Below are positions 8,393-17,268 of a DNA stretch of 64,000 nt, piece after piece. How positions within the stretch are numbered: position 1 is the first letter of the stretch; each line of letters starts with the position of its first letter. The notes under the pieces are model-generated. The model was not told the DNA's origin. It worked only from the letters and a program-made list of their open reading frames with translations, and made no database searches. The DNA comes from Cereibacter_A sp052244495 (lineage in GTDB: Bacteria > Pseudomonadota > Alphaproteobacteria > Rhodobacterales > Rhodobacteraceae), in the NCBI GenBank assembly GCA_052244495.1, contig JBQPXH010000002.1; one strand, 5' to 3'. The translations under genes were made by a program, and so were the position numbers.

Positions 8393-9454
8393 TCACTCCT
8401 CGGCCTTCACCCGCTTTTTCAGTGAGGCCTCGACACGGAAGCCCTCCGGGATCCCGTCCCTGCCGTCGAGGAGCAGGTCCGCCATGACCTCGCCCACCTT
8501 CGGGGCCATGCCGAAGCCGATCTTGAAGCCACCGTTCGCGAGGAAATGGCCCGGTCGCCCGGGCCATTCGCCGAGCATCGGCGCGAGGCTGCGGGCGCGG
8601 GGGCGGAGACCTGCCCAGCGGGTCAGGACCGGCGCACCCTGAAGCCAAGGGCAAAGCGCCAGTGCGCGGGCGTGCACATCCTCGAGCTGCGCGTCGGTCG
8701 TGTCGGGCGCGGTCCATTCCTTCTCGGCCGTCGAGCCGACGGCGGTCGTTCCGTCGGCATGCGGCACGATGAGGAGGCCGGTGGCGAAGACCTGCGGCCG
8801 GTCGCGCGCATCGAGGCCCACGATCATCGCCTGGCCCTTCACGCCGTTGCCGACGGGCTTGCCCAGATCCTCTGACAGGGCCTCGAGCCCGGCCGTGCCT
8901 GTGGCCCAGACGACCGGCCCCGCCTCCTCGCCCTCGCCGATCAGGACTTCGCCGCCGCGCGCCCGAATGGCGGCGACGAGCGCCGCCAAGGCCAGCCTCG
9001 GATGCACCCGGGCGGTCAGCGTGTCGTGGATCATCAGGCCGGTCGGGCTCTCCGGGACGAACTCGCCCTCGGCCGGAACCACCTGCCAGGTGAAGCGGCC
9101 CTGCCAGAGCGTGCGCGCTTCCTCGGCACGGGCGCGGGCGTGCTCGACCGCGCGGTCGTCCGCCAGCGGCTGGAACCGGCCGAGCCGTGCATAGCCGGCG
9201 GAGAGACCCGAGGCCTCTTCCACCTCGGACCACCAATCCTCGCCCATGGCGAGGCTCTCGAACTGGAAGGCCTTCTTGTCGTTCCACTGCTCGGGCACAT
9301 GGGGCGAAAGGGCGCCGACAAGACCGCCGGACGAGCCTGCGCCGATCCGTTCGCGCTCGATCAGCCGCACCTTCGCGCCTCTGCGCGCCGCGGCCCAGGC
9401 CACGGAGAGCCCGAAGATTCCGCCGCCTCGAACCGTCAGATCCGGCGTTGCCAT
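8393..9454 (-). CDS. FAD-dependent oxidoreductase (DAO family; MnmC-oxidase-like)
   Basis: A 353-aa protein of the D-amino-acid-oxidase/glycine-oxidase superfamily. The N-terminal FAD-binding Rossmann motif is GGGIFGLSVAW, followed by an acidic/basic strand end (LIERERIGAGSS). The C-terminal half carries the second FAD segment GLRPRARSLAPMLG. It is transcribed divergently, 54 bp from mnmD. In E. coli MnmC the methyltransferase and a DAO-type oxidase are fused to make mnm5(s2)U34 in tRNA. The adjacency suggests this is the separate oxidase that removes the carboxymethyl group from cmnm5U34. Glycine oxidase (ThiO-like) is the alternative; no thiamine genes are nearby. Confidence 0.8.
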   Translation of the reverse strand: MATPDLTVRGGGIFGLSVAWAAARRGAKVRLIERERIGAGSSGGLVGALSPHVPEQWNDKKAFQFESLAMGEDWWSEVEEASGLSAGYARLGRFQPLADDRAVEHARARAEEARTLWQGRFTWQVVPAEGEFVPESPTGLMIHDTLTARVHPRLALAALVAAIRARGGEVLIGEGEEAGPVVWATGTAGLEALSEDLGKPVGNGVKGQAMIVGLDARDRPQVFATGLLIVPHADGTTAVGSTAEKEWTAPDTTDAQLEDVHARALALCPWLQGAPVLTRWAGLRPRARSLAPMLGEWPGRPGHFLANGGFKIGFGMAPKVGEVMADLLLDGRDGIPEGFRVEASLKKRVKAEE

Positions 9455-9508
9455 TTCACCCGTCCTCGCCCAATGTCCGCACCTTCGGACTCAGCAGGCT
9501 TAGGATAG

Positions 9509-10363
9509 ATGGCAGCGACAGGCCAGAGCGGGGATGCCCGTTCAGTGCGGGACGAAACCGCGCAGGATGCCGGCTGCAAGGACAGCCGAAGGGCCGCCGG
9601 GGAAGCCGACCCGACAGCGGCGGCCGGAGGTGAATCAGCCTTCGGGCAAGCCAGAACCAGCGCTTCCGACGCGCGCGGAAATCAGCGGGGATCGTCGGAG
9701 GCCGCGTGTCTCGACTGGCGCGACGGAGTGGTTCCCGTCTCCACCCGCTTTGATGATCCGTATTTCTCGCTGGCCGACGGGCTGGCCGAGACGCGGCACG
9801 TCTTTCTTGCGGGCAACGGCCTGCCGGGCCGCTTCCGCGACGGGTTCGTGATCGCCGAACTCGGCTTCGGCACCGGGCTCAACATGCTCGCGACGCTGAT
9901 CGCCTGGCGGGCGGCGGGGCGACCGGGGCGGCTCTTCTACCGGTCGTTCGAGGCCTATCCGATGGCCGCGCCCGACGTCGCACGGGCCTTGCGCGCCTTC
10001 CCCGAGGCGGAGGCCGTGGCGGCGCCGTTCCTTGCCGCGTGGTCCGCCGGTCATTCGCGCTTCGTGGATGACGGGTTCGAGGCCGAGGTGCTGATCGGCG
10101 ACGCGCGCGAGCTTCTCCCGCGCTGGGAGGGTCGGGCCGACGCGTGGTTCCTGGACGGATTCGCCCCTGCGAAGAACCCCGAACTCTGGTCCGATGCCCT
10201 CATGGCCGAAGTCGCGCGCCATACGGCGCCGGGTGGCACCTTCGCCACCTACACGGCGGCGGGCCATGTTCGGCGCGCCCTCGCCGAGGCGGGCTTTCTC
10301 GTGACGCGGCAGCCCGGCCACGGCCGCAAGCGACACATGACGACCGGAGTTCTCGGCGGATGA
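9509..10363 (+). CDS. mnmD: tRNA (mnm5s2U34)-methyltransferase MnmD
   Basis: SAM-dependent methyltransferase finishing the wobble-uridine modification of tRNA, corresponding to the N-terminal half of E. coli MnmC. The family region begins near residue 68 (LDWRDG, PVSTRFDDPYFS), followed by the SAM motif ELGFGTGLNML and DAWFLDGFAPAKNPELW. About 65 residues before that are low-complexity and unlike the family. The only in-frame ATG is at 9509; a second frame opens with GTG at 9630 behind GGCCGGAG, so the true N terminus is unsettled. The last base pairs overlap the next gene as ATGA. It is divergent from a DAO-type oxidase, probably its functional partner. Confidence 0.85.
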   Translation: MAATGQSGDARSVRDETAQDAGCKDSRRAAGEADPTAAAGGESAFGQARTSASDARGNQRGSSEAACLDWRDGVVPVSTRFDDPYFSLADGLAETRHVFLAGNGLPGRFRDGFVIAELGFGTGLNMLATLIAWRAAGRPGRLFYRSFEAYPMAAPDVARALRAFPEAEAVAAPFLAAWSAGHSRFVDDGFEAEVLIGDARELLPRWEGRADAWFLDGFAPAKNPELWSDALMAEVARHTAPGGTFATYTAAGHVRRALAEAGFLVTRQPGHGRKRHMTTGVLGG

Positions 10364-11244
10364 CCGAACAGAATACGCGGCTGGGCATCGGCCTGATGGT
10401 GCTCACCACCTGCATCTTCGCCCTGCAGGACGGCATCTCGCGGCACCTCGCCGAGCATTACAGCGTCTTCATGGTGGTGATGATCCGCTACTGGTTCTTC
10501 GCGACCTTCGTCATCGCGATCGCCGCGCGTCAGGCGGGCGGGCTCGCCCCCGCGATCCGCTCGCGCTTCCCGGTCCTGCAGATCCTGCGGGGGCTGCTGC
10601 TCGCAACCGAGGTCTGCGTCATGGTGGTGGGCTTCGTGAAGCTCGGCCTCGTCGCGAGCCATGCCGTCTTCACCTGCTACCCGCTGCTGGTGGCCGCCCT
10701 TTCCGGGCCGGTGCTGGGCGAGCAGGTGGGCTGGCGGCGCTGGCTCGCCATCGGCGCGGGCTTCGTGGGCATCCTCATTATCCTGCAGCCCGGCGTGGCC
10801 GTCTTCTCGCCCTGGGCGCTGATCCCGCTGGCCGCGGCCCTGCTCTTCGCGATGTACGGGCTGCTCACGCGCTACGTCGCGCGGGGCGACTCGGCCGCGG
10901 TCAGCTTCTTCTGGACCGGGACGGTCGGTGCGATCGCCATGACCGGCGTCGGGCTCTGGCACTGGGAGCCGATGGCGCCGGTGGACTGGTTCTGGATGGC
11001 AGCGCTCTGCTGCTCGGCCGCGATGGGGCACTGGTTCCTGATCCGCGCCTACGAGGTGGCCGAGGCGAGTGCGGTGCAGCCCTTCGCCTATCTCCAGTTG
11101 CCCTTCGCGGCGATGCTCGGCTTCTTTGTCTTCAACGAACGGCCGGGGATGAACGTCATCATCGGAGCCTGTGTCGTGGTCTCGGCCGGGCTCTTCACCC
11201 TCTGGCGGGAGCAGGTGCGGGCGCGAGCACGCGCCGGAAGGTGA
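10360..11244 (+). CDS. DMT/EamA-family transporter
   Basis: Inner-membrane permease of the drug/metabolite superfamily, 294 aa, with ten hydrophobic helices arranged as two EamA repeats (about 8-140 and 150-285). Conserved features are the loop ISRHLAEHYS after helix 1, LGEQVGWRRWLAIGAGFVG at the end of the first repeat and FNERPGMNVIIGA at the end of the second. It starts inside the mnmD stop (ATGA), so translation is coupled. Its last 50 bp overlap the convergent GNAT gene. Substrate unknown; amino acids, S-adenosylmethionine or other small metabolites are possible for the family. Confidence 0.88.
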   Translation: MTEQNTRLGIGLMVLTTCIFALQDGISRHLAEHYSVFMVVMIRYWFFATFVIAIAARQAGGLAPAIRSRFPVLQILRGLLLATEVCVMVVGFVKLGLVASHAVFTCYPLLVAALSGPVLGEQVGWRRWLAIGAGFVGILIILQPGVAVFSPWALIPLAAALLFAMYGLLTRYVARGDSAAVSFFWTGTVGAIAMTGVGLWHWEPMAPVDWFWMAALCCSAAMGHWFLIRAYEVAEASAVQPFAYLQLPFAAMLGFFVFNERPGMNVIIGACVVVSAGLFTLWREQVRARARAGR

Positions 11245-11680
11245 GAGAGGTCGGTCGGTCGAACCCCGGATGGGCCGTGGCCGCGACCTGAACGAAACCC
11301 ATGGCGCGAAAGGTGGCGTGGTTCCCGACCAGTTCGATCCGCGTCTCGAGTTCGAGCGCGGGCAGGCCGAGCGCCCGCGCCCGCTCCTCCGCCACCGCCA
11401 TCAGCGACCGGCCGAGGCCGCGGCGTTGCATCGAGGGCTCGACGGCGAGCTTGCCGAGGTAGAGCGCGTGCGGCTTCGGCGTGAGGAAGAGGCAGGCCGC
11501 CACCGGATCGCCGACGAGCCAGACCTCGCCCTCGCGCGCCTGGCCTGCGATGGCTTCGGGGGTCAGGCGATGCGCCGACGACGGCGGGTCGATCCGGCCC
11601 TCCATATGAGCGAAGGCGCGCAGGATCAGTCCGAGGATCGCCGCCCAGTCCTCGCCGTCGCTGGCTCTGCGGGGGATCAT
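11195..11680 (-). CDS. GNAT-family N-acetyltransferase
   Basis: A 161-aa acetyl-CoA-dependent acetyltransferase. The acetyl-CoA pyrophosphate loop is QRRGLGRSLM (pattern Q/R-x-x-G-x-G/A), preceded by LYLGKLAVEP and followed by LETRIELVGNHATFRAMGF, the usual order of motifs A and B. The start at 11680 has AGAGGAAG upstream and gives MIPRRASDGED. It converges on the DMT transporter and overlaps it by 50 bp at the 3' ends. The acceptor substrate cannot be inferred. Confidence 0.85.
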   Translation of the reverse strand: MIPRRASDGEDWAAILGLILRAFAHMEGRIDPPSSAHRLTPEAIAGQAREGEVWLVGDPVAACLFLTPKPHALYLGKLAVEPSMQRRGLGRSLMAVAEERARALGLPALELETRIELVGNHATFRAMGFVQVAATAHPGFDRPTSLTFRRVLAPAPAPARG

Positions 11681-11817
11681 GGGGCTTCCTCTTGCGGGTG
11701 ATGGCAACATCTTGGGGATAACCGGCCGGATGCCGCCAGATCAAGGGGGCTGCGGTTGACTTGGGGAACCTCAGGCCGGACCATGCAGGCTTGATCGGGA
11801 ATCAGAAGGGTCCGGCC

Positions 11818-14800
11818 TTGCGGTTCACCCGCCTCAGACTGAACGGCTTCAAGAGCTTCGTGGACCCCACCGATCTGGTGATTCACGAGGGTCTGACCGG
11901 TGTCGTCGGTCCGAACGGCTGCGGCAAGTCGAACCTGCTCGAGGCGCTGCGCTGGGTGATGGGCGAGAACCGCCCGACTGCCATGCGCGGCGCGGGGATG
12001 GAGGACGTGATCTTCGCCGGCGCGGCCACGCGGCCCGCACGCAACTTCGCCGAGGTGGCGCTGGTGCTCGACAACGCCGACCGGCTCGCGCCCTCTGGCT
12101 TCAACGACGCCGACACGATCGAGATTGTGCGCCGGATCACCCGCGACGCAGGCAGCGCCTACAAGGCCAATACCCGCGACGTGCGCGCACGCGACATCCA
12201 GATGCTCTTCGCCGATGCCTCGACCGGCGCGCATTCGCCGGCACTGGTGCGGCAGGGGCAGATCTCCGAGCTCATCAATGCCAAGCCGAAGGCGCGGCGG
12301 CGGATCCTCGAGGAGGCGGCCGGGATCTCGGGCCTCTACCAGCGCCGGCACGAGGCCGAGTTGCGGCTGGCCGCGACCGAGCAGAACCTGGCGCGGGTCG
12401 AGGACGTGCTCGACCAGCTGGCGCAGCAGCTCGCGACACTGGCACGCCAGGCGAAGCAGGCCGCGCGCTACCGCGAGATCGGCGAGGAGCTGCGGCGGGC
12501 CGAGGGCTCGCTGCTCTACCGCCGCTGGCGCGAGGCCGATCAGGCGCGCACCGAGGCGCTGGCGAGCCTGCGCGAGCGGATGCTGGCCGCGGGACAGGCC
12601 GAGGCCGCCGCGCGGAAGGCCACCGCCGCGCGCGCCGAGGCCGAGGAGGCTCTGCCGCCGAAGCGCGAGGAGGAAGCCATCGCCGGCGCCGTGCTCCAGC
12701 GCCTTACGGTCGAGCGCGATGCGCTGGCCGCCGAGGAGGAGCGGGCGCGAGCCACCATCGCCACGCTCATGTCGCGGGTGGATCAGCTTGCGCGCGACAG
12801 CGAGCGCGAGGCCGGGCTGAACCGCGATGCGGCCGAGACCATCGCGCGGCTGGAGTGGGAGCGCGAGGCGCTCGAGAAGGCGCATGAGGGCCATGATGCG
12901 CGGCTGGCCGAGGCGGCCGAGGCGGCGCGCGAGGCGGGGGCTGCGCTCGGCGAGCGCGAGGAGATCCTGTCGGAGCGCACCGAAGATGTCGCGCGGCTGT
13001 CGGCGCGCCACCAGTCGGCGCAGCGGATGCTTGTCGACAGCCGCACGACGCTTGCGAAATCCGAGGCCGAGGCTGCGCGTGCGAGCGAGGCGGTCGAAAC
13101 CGCCGCCGAGGCGCAGGAGCGCGCGGCCGAGGCCTGGGAAGAGGCTGCCGCCGCGCAGGAAGAGGCGCAGGAGCGCGCCGAGGCCGCCGAGGAGGCGCTG
13201 ATCCAGGCCGACGAGGCGCGGGCCGAGGCGCAGTCGCGCGAGGCCGAGGCGCGGGCGCAGCGCTCGGCGGCCGAGGGGGAGGCCAACGCACTGCGCGCCG
13301 AAGTGGCGGCGCTGGCGCGGCTCGTCGACCGCGAGGCGCAGGCGGGCAGCCAGCTTCTCGACCGGATCCAGGTCGAACCCGGCTACGAGGCCGCATTGGG
13401 GGCGGCGCTCTCCGACGATCTTCGCGCGCCGGAGGTCGAGGCGGACGCGCGGTCCGGCTGGGCCTCGCTTCCGGATTACGACGAGGCCGCGTCCCTGCCC
13501 GTGGGGGCCGAGCCGCTGGCCCCGCATGTCGGCGTGCCCGAGGTGCTGCGCCGCCGGATCGGCCAGATCGGCCTCGTCGGCCGTGAGACGGGTGCCGCGC
13601 TCCAGCCGCTCTTGCAGCCGGGACAGCGGCTGGTGAGCCTCGAGGGCGATCTGTGGCGCTGGGATGGATTCCGCGCGGGGGCCGAGGATGCGCCTTCGGC
13701 GGCGGCGCTGCGGCTGAAGCAGCTGAACCGGCTCGTGGCGCTGAAGCGCGACCTCGAGGAGGTGGCGGCCCGCGCCGAGGGGGCACGGCAGGCGCACGAG
13801 GCGCTTCAGGCACGGTTCGCGCAACTGACCCGTGCCGACCAGGAAGCGCGCGAGGCCCGTCGCGCCGCAGATGCCCGCGTGACGGAAGCGAGCCGCGCGG
13901 CCTCGAAGGCCGAGGCGGAGCGGTCGATTGCGGGTGGCAAGCTCGAATCGGCGCGGCTTGCGGTGAAGCGCTACGAGGACGAGGCGATGGAGGCCCGCAC
14001 GCGGCTGCGCGAGGCGGAAAGCACGGCCGCCGCGCTGCCGGACCTCGAGGCCGCCCGCGCCGGCATCGAGGATCTGAAGATGGCGGTGGAGGCCGCCCGC
14101 ATTGCGATGATGTCGCGCCGGTCGCTGCATGACGAGTTGCGCCGCGAGGGCGAGGCGCGGGTGAAGCGGCGGCAGGAGGTGACGAAGGATCTGTCGGGCT
14201 GGAAGCACCGGCTGGAGACGGCCGAGAAGCGCAGCGCCGAGCTTGCCGAACGCAAGGCTGCCACCGAGGAGGACCTGCGCGAGGCCTCGGAGGCGCCCGA
14301 AGAGATCGCCGCGCGCCGCGAGGACCTCGCGGAAGCCATAGAGGCCGCCGAGGAGCGCTGCGCCCGCGCGGGCGACGCGCTCGCCACGGCCGAAACCGCA
14401 TTGCGCGCCGCGCAGGAGGCCGAGCGCGAGGCCGAGCGGCAGGCGGGCGAGATCCGTGAGGCCCGCGCCCGCGCCGAGGCCCGCTCGGATGCGGCATCCG
14501 AGGCGCTCCAGCTGGCCGCAGAGCGCATCCGTGAGGAAACCGAGCACACGCCGCAGGAGCTTCTCGAGGCGCTGGCGGTCGATCCCGAGCGGATTCCCTC
14601 GGCCGAGGCGCTCGAGATCGAGGTGGCGCGGCTCAGGCGGCAGCGCGAGGCGCTCGGCGCGGTGAACCTGCGGGCCGAGGAAGATGCGCGGGCCGTCCAG
14701 ACCGAGCACGACACGCTGAAGGCCGAGAAGATCGACCTCGAGGAGGCCGTGAAGAAATTGCGCGCGGGCATCCAGGGCCTGAACCGCGAGGGACGCGAGC

Positions 14801-15273
14801 GGCTGCTCACCGCCTTCGAGCAGGTGAACACGAGCTTCGGCACGCTCTTCACCCATCTCTTCGGCGGTGGAGAGGCGCGGCTCGTGATGGTGGAGAGCGA
14901 CGACCCGCTCGAGGCCGGTCTCGAGATCATGTGCCAGCCGCCGGGCAAGAAGCTCTCGACGCTGTCGCTGCTCTCCGGTGGCGAGCAGACGCTGACGGCG
15001 CTGGCGCTGATCTTCGCGGTGTTCCTCGCCAATCCCGCCCCGATCTGCGTGCTCGACGAGGTGGACGCGCCGCTCGACGATGCGAACGTGACGCGCTTCT
15101 GCGACCTTCTGGACGAGATGACCCGGCGGACCGAGACCCGTTTCCTCATCATCACCCACCATGCGGTGACGATGGCGCGGATGGACCGCCTCTTCGGCGT
15201 GACGATGGCAGAGCAGGGGGTGAGTCAGCTCGTCTCGGTGGATCTGAAGAAGGCCGAAGCGCTGGTGGCCTGA
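11818..15273 (+). CDS. smc: Chromosome segregation protein SMC
   Basis: Condensin ATPase that organises and segregates the chromosome; 1151 aa with the TTG start at 11818, giving LRFTRLRLNGFKSFV, the standard SMC beginning (AGAAGGG upstream). An upstream TTG at 11761 would add 19 residues not seen in the family. Walker A is GPNGCGKSN (from residue 31). Two long Ala/Glu/Arg-rich coiled coils (about 165-490 and 640-985) flank a hinge around residues 505-620. The ABC signature LSGGEQTLTAL starts at residue 1052 and Walker B ends in D1080-E1081. The kleisin partners scpA/scpB are not in this window. It is transcribed alone; the stop is 24 bp from a convergent glycosyltransferase gene. Confidence 0.97.
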   Translation: MRFTRLRLNGFKSFVDPTDLVIHEGLTGVVGPNGCGKSNLLEALRWVMGENRPTAMRGAGMEDVIFAGAATRPARNFAEVALVLDNADRLAPSGFNDADTIEIVRRITRDAGSAYKANTRDVRARDIQMLFADASTGAHSPALVRQGQISELINAKPKARRRILEEAAGISGLYQRRHEAELRLAATEQNLARVEDVLDQLAQQLATLARQAKQAARYREIGEELRRAEGSLLYRRWREADQARTEALASLRERMLAAGQAEAAARKATAARAEAEEALPPKREEEAIAGAVLQRLTVERDALAAEEERARATIATLMSRVDQLARDSEREAGLNRDAAETIARLEWEREALEKAHEGHDARLAEAAEAAREAGAALGEREEILSERTEDVARLSARHQSAQRMLVDSRTTLAKSEAEAARASEAVETAAEAQERAAEAWEEAAAAQEEAQERAEAAEEALIQADEARAEAQSREAEARAQRSAAEGEANALRAEVAALARLVDREAQAGSQLLDRIQVEPGYEAALGAALSDDLRAPEVEADARSGWASLPDYDEAASLPVGAEPLAPHVGVPEVLRRRIGQIGLVGRETGAALQPLLQPGQRLVSLEGDLWRWDGFRAGAEDAPSAAALRLKQLNRLVALKRDLEEVAARAEGARQAHEALQARFAQLTRADQEAREARRAADARVTEASRAASKAEAERSIAGGKLESARLAVKRYEDEAMEARTRLREAESTAAALPDLEAARAGIEDLKMAVEAARIAMMSRRSLHDELRREGEARVKRRQEVTKDLSGWKHRLETAEKRSAELAERKAATEEDLREASEAPEEIAARREDLAEAIEAAEERCARAGDALATAETALRAAQEAEREAERQAGEIREARARAEARSDAASEALQLAAERIREETEHTPQELLEALAVDPERIPSAEALEIEVARLRRQREALGAVNLRAEEDARAVQTEHDTLKAEKIDLEEAVKKLRAGIQGLNREGRERLLTAFEQVNTSFGTLFTHLFGGGEARLVMVESDDPLEAGLEIMCQPPGKKLSTLSLLSGGEQTLTALALIFAVFLANPAPICVLDEVDAPLDDANVTRFCDLLDEMTRRTETRFLIITHHAVTMARMDRLFGVTMAEQGVSQLVSVDLKKAEALVA

Positions 15274-15297
15274 CGGCCGCCCGATCGGCTCCCTCCG

Positions 15298-16269
15298 TCA
15301 GGCCCGCTGCCGACGTGCCTCGAGCTTCGCCATCTTTGCGCGCAGGCCAAGGCGGACTTCGCGCAGCAGACCTCTGGCGTCGAGCGCCGCTCGGGTCGCC
15401 GGATCGGGATCCTGCACCCGGTCGTAGAAGGCCGCGACTTCGGCGGGACCGGCAGCAAGCAGATAGTCCTGCAGGTTCTTATTGAACTGATAAGCTCCGA
15501 GCCGCAGCCGGAAGGGCAGCCGCTCGAGCCAGCGCGTCCTGTCCTCCGCGTGAAAATGCAGAAGGGTCAGGGCCGGATGAAAGGGCACATCGCGCACCCT
15601 CTCGCCAGCCCGGAAGGCCCCGTGGAGGCGCGGTTCGAAGCGGGCGAGCCCGGTGCGGAAGAAGCACTTCCCGGCGCTGTGGCTGAGTGCTCCCTCGGGC
15701 AGGAGGGCGGCATGAGGGCCGAAGGCGATGTCGCGCTCGGCCGCACATTCCTTGCCCGGCACGGCGCGGCGGAAGTGGCGGGCCGTGAACACGTCATCGG
15801 GAAGGGCCGCGTCCGACAGGGCCTCCCACGGCGCTGCGCGGACGAGTGGCTGATCGGCGGGCACGGCCGCGAGCAGGGGCGACACCGGTTCCTCGGACAG
15901 GAGGAACTCGTCCACATCAAGATGGGCAAGCCATGAAACACGGCTTTTGGCGTAGACATGCTTGATGTTGTGGGTCTGGCGGTTCTGGTGCCGGGCCGGC
16001 CGGTATCCGAGCGTGCGGCGCCACCAGCCGAGGGTGCAGCGCGTCACGGTGACCTCGGGAAGATCTGCGAGCGAGCCGGCTTCGGGCGCCTCCGGATCGT
16101 CGAGAAAAAGCCAGATCCGGGTGGCGCCAAGCTCGAGATGATGCGCGACGAAGGCCTCCACCTGCTCGGGCGGCGCGGCCACGGTTGCGCAGACGCCCCA
16201 TCTCACGAGACGGCTCTCCGCCTGCCGACTCCGGCACGAGATGCGCGCAGGTGACAGCCTTGTCCGCAC
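15298..16269 (-). CDS. Glycosyltransferase family 2-like protein
   Basis: A 323-aa protein resembling the short GT2-type enzymes (Glyco_tranf_2_4) common in alphaproteobacterial polysaccharide genes. Near the N terminus is EAFVAHHLELGATRIWLF, typical of the first strand and helix, then the DxD-type metal/sugar-nucleotide motif HLDVDEFL around residue 118. The C-terminal third is rich in Arg and Lys with FHPALTLLHFH. No signal peptide or clear membrane helix is present, so it should be cytoplasmic. It is isolated, with no other polysaccharide genes nearby. The acceptor is unknown, and the exact start is uncertain within the first 30 residues. Confidence 0.75.
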   Translation of the reverse strand: MRTRLSPARISCRSRQAESRLVRWGVCATVAAPPEQVEAFVAHHLELGATRIWLFLDDPEAPEAGSLADLPEVTVTRCTLGWWRRTLGYRPARHQNRQTHNIKHVYAKSRVSWLAHLDVDEFLLSEEPVSPLLAAVPADQPLVRAAPWEALSDAALPDDVFTARHFRRAVPGKECAAERDIAFGPHAALLPEGALSHSAGKCFFRTGLARFEPRLHGAFRAGERVRDVPFHPALTLLHFHAEDRTRWLERLPFRLRLGAYQFNKNLQDYLLAAGPAEVAAFYDRVQDPDPATRAALDARGLLREVRLGLRAKMAKLEARRQRA

Positions 16270-16443
16270 CGGATCCTGCTTGCTGCTGCGCCGCGCGACC
16301 GCGGAGTGGTCCTCGGGAACAGCACGGCGGGGATCCGCCTGATCACGGATACGTTCCCGAATTGAGACATTCTGTTAACCACACGTTAAAACATTCCGGC
16401 CGAAGGTGAGACAAGTTCTTGGCAAAGTCGAAGGAAAGCTGAC

Positions 16444-16806
16444 ATGCACGTCCTGATCGTGGAGAGCCGGGAGGATCTTGCCAGCCAGTGGGCCGAGCGC
16501 CTGCGTGAGGATGGCATCACCGTCCATGTCACGCATAGTCAGGAATGTGCGGTCCGGGTGCTCTGTGCGCACAGGATTCAGGTGGTGATGCTGGACCTCA
16601 TGCTCGACGAAGGCTCTGCGCTGGCAGTGGCCGATTTCGCCGCCTTCCGACAGCCCTGGGCGAAGGTCGTCTTCCTGACCGATACGGGCGTCTTCTCGGA
16701 CGGTTCGATCTTCACCCACTGCCAGAACGCCTGTGGCTATTTCGCCATCTCGACTCCGGTGAACGATCTGGCAACAATAGTCGAACATTACGTCCGCGCC
16801 GCGTGA
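16444..16806 (+). CDS. Stand-alone atypical receiver protein
   Basis: A 120-aa protein with the size and strand pattern of a CheY-like receiver and no output domain. The phosphoacceptor Asp is kept (D51 in MLDLML) and the switch Thr is present (FLTDTG). The acidic pair after strand 1 reads ES (LIVESRED) instead of DD, and the conserved Lys before Pro is lost (AISTPVND). Phosphorylation-driven switching is therefore doubtful and it may work as a pseudo-receiver. It is followed 111 bp later by another small gene on the same strand (16918). The upstream region (GTTAACCACACGTTAAAAC) is AT-rich and probably carries the promoter. Confidence 0.75.
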   Translation: MHVLIVESREDLASQWAERLREDGITVHVTHSQECAVRVLCAHRIQVVMLDLMLDEGSALAVADFAAFRQPWAKVVFLTDTGVFSDGSIFTHCQNACGYFAISTPVNDLATIVEHYVRAA

Positions 16807-16888
16807 CCGGCGCATCTTTCGAGATATTTCAGCCAGATTTTTGAAATCTTCTTTCGTATAGCTTGATTTTTTACCTTTTGCCACCAGA

Positions 16889-16900
16889 CTCACATGTGAG
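16889..16900. promoter_or_regulatory. 12-bp perfect palindrome upstream of 16918 gene
   Basis: CTCACATGTGAG lies 17 bp before the start codon, just upstream of the AAGGGAGTGATTTC ribosome-binding site, in an AT-rich stretch likely to be the promoter. The core CACATGTG also occurs at 45051-45058 before the OmpR-type regulator. An operator is possible but not shown. Confidence 0.3.
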
Positions 16901-16917
16901 CACAAGGGAGTGATTTC

Positions 16918-17268
16918 ATGCTCGAGTATTTGCCTCAGGAGATCAGAGACGGCCTCGCTGCCGCGCAGAAGGCCGAGATGAAGCGCAAGTCGCGCCTGCG
17001 GGTCCGCTTCGGCGGGACAGAGATCCCCGTGCTCCGGCTCTGGGACGGCGGCTTTGCCCTTGATGCCGATCAGATCCGGAACCTGCGCGGCCTCGTGAAT
17101 CTCTACGACGGGGAACGGCTGGTGTGTCAGTGCCTCATCGTCTGCGCAGTCATCGACAAGGGCGAGCTCGTCTGCGACTTCAAGCGCGCGACCGTGCCGA
17201 CGGACCGTCCCCCGCTCGATTTCTGGCAGGAGCAGGAACCGCCGGCCGGATACCTTCCGCGCGCCTGA
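16918..17268 (+). CDS. Hypothetical protein, possible PilZ-like fold
   Basis: A 116-aa protein with an excellent ribosome-binding site (AAGGGAG, 8 nt from the ATG). The stretch KSRLRVRFGGTEIPVLRLWDGGF has the general shape of the N-terminal part of PilZ domains (basic residues, then a D-x-x-x-G turn before a beta-barrel). The remainder alternates short hydrophobic strands (LVNLYDGERLVCQCLIVCAV). The strict PilZ c-di-GMP signature RxxxR plus (D/N)xSxxG is not present, so this is a weak suggestion. Its stop abuts the stop of the convergent patB gene (17269). It follows a receiver-like gene, suggesting a small signalling pair. Confidence 0.6.
   Translation: MLEYLPQEIRDGLAAAQKAEMKRKSRLRVRFGGTEIPVLRLWDGGFALDADQIRNLRGLVNLYDGERLVCQCLIVCAVIDKGELVCDFKRATVPTDRPPLDFWQEQEPPAGYLPRA

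Noticed and set aside
11677..15162. A 1161-codon minus-strand frame opposite smc
   Set aside because: smc on the plus strand has every ATPase and hinge motif; the antisense frame is Leu/Arg-rich and shows no domain.
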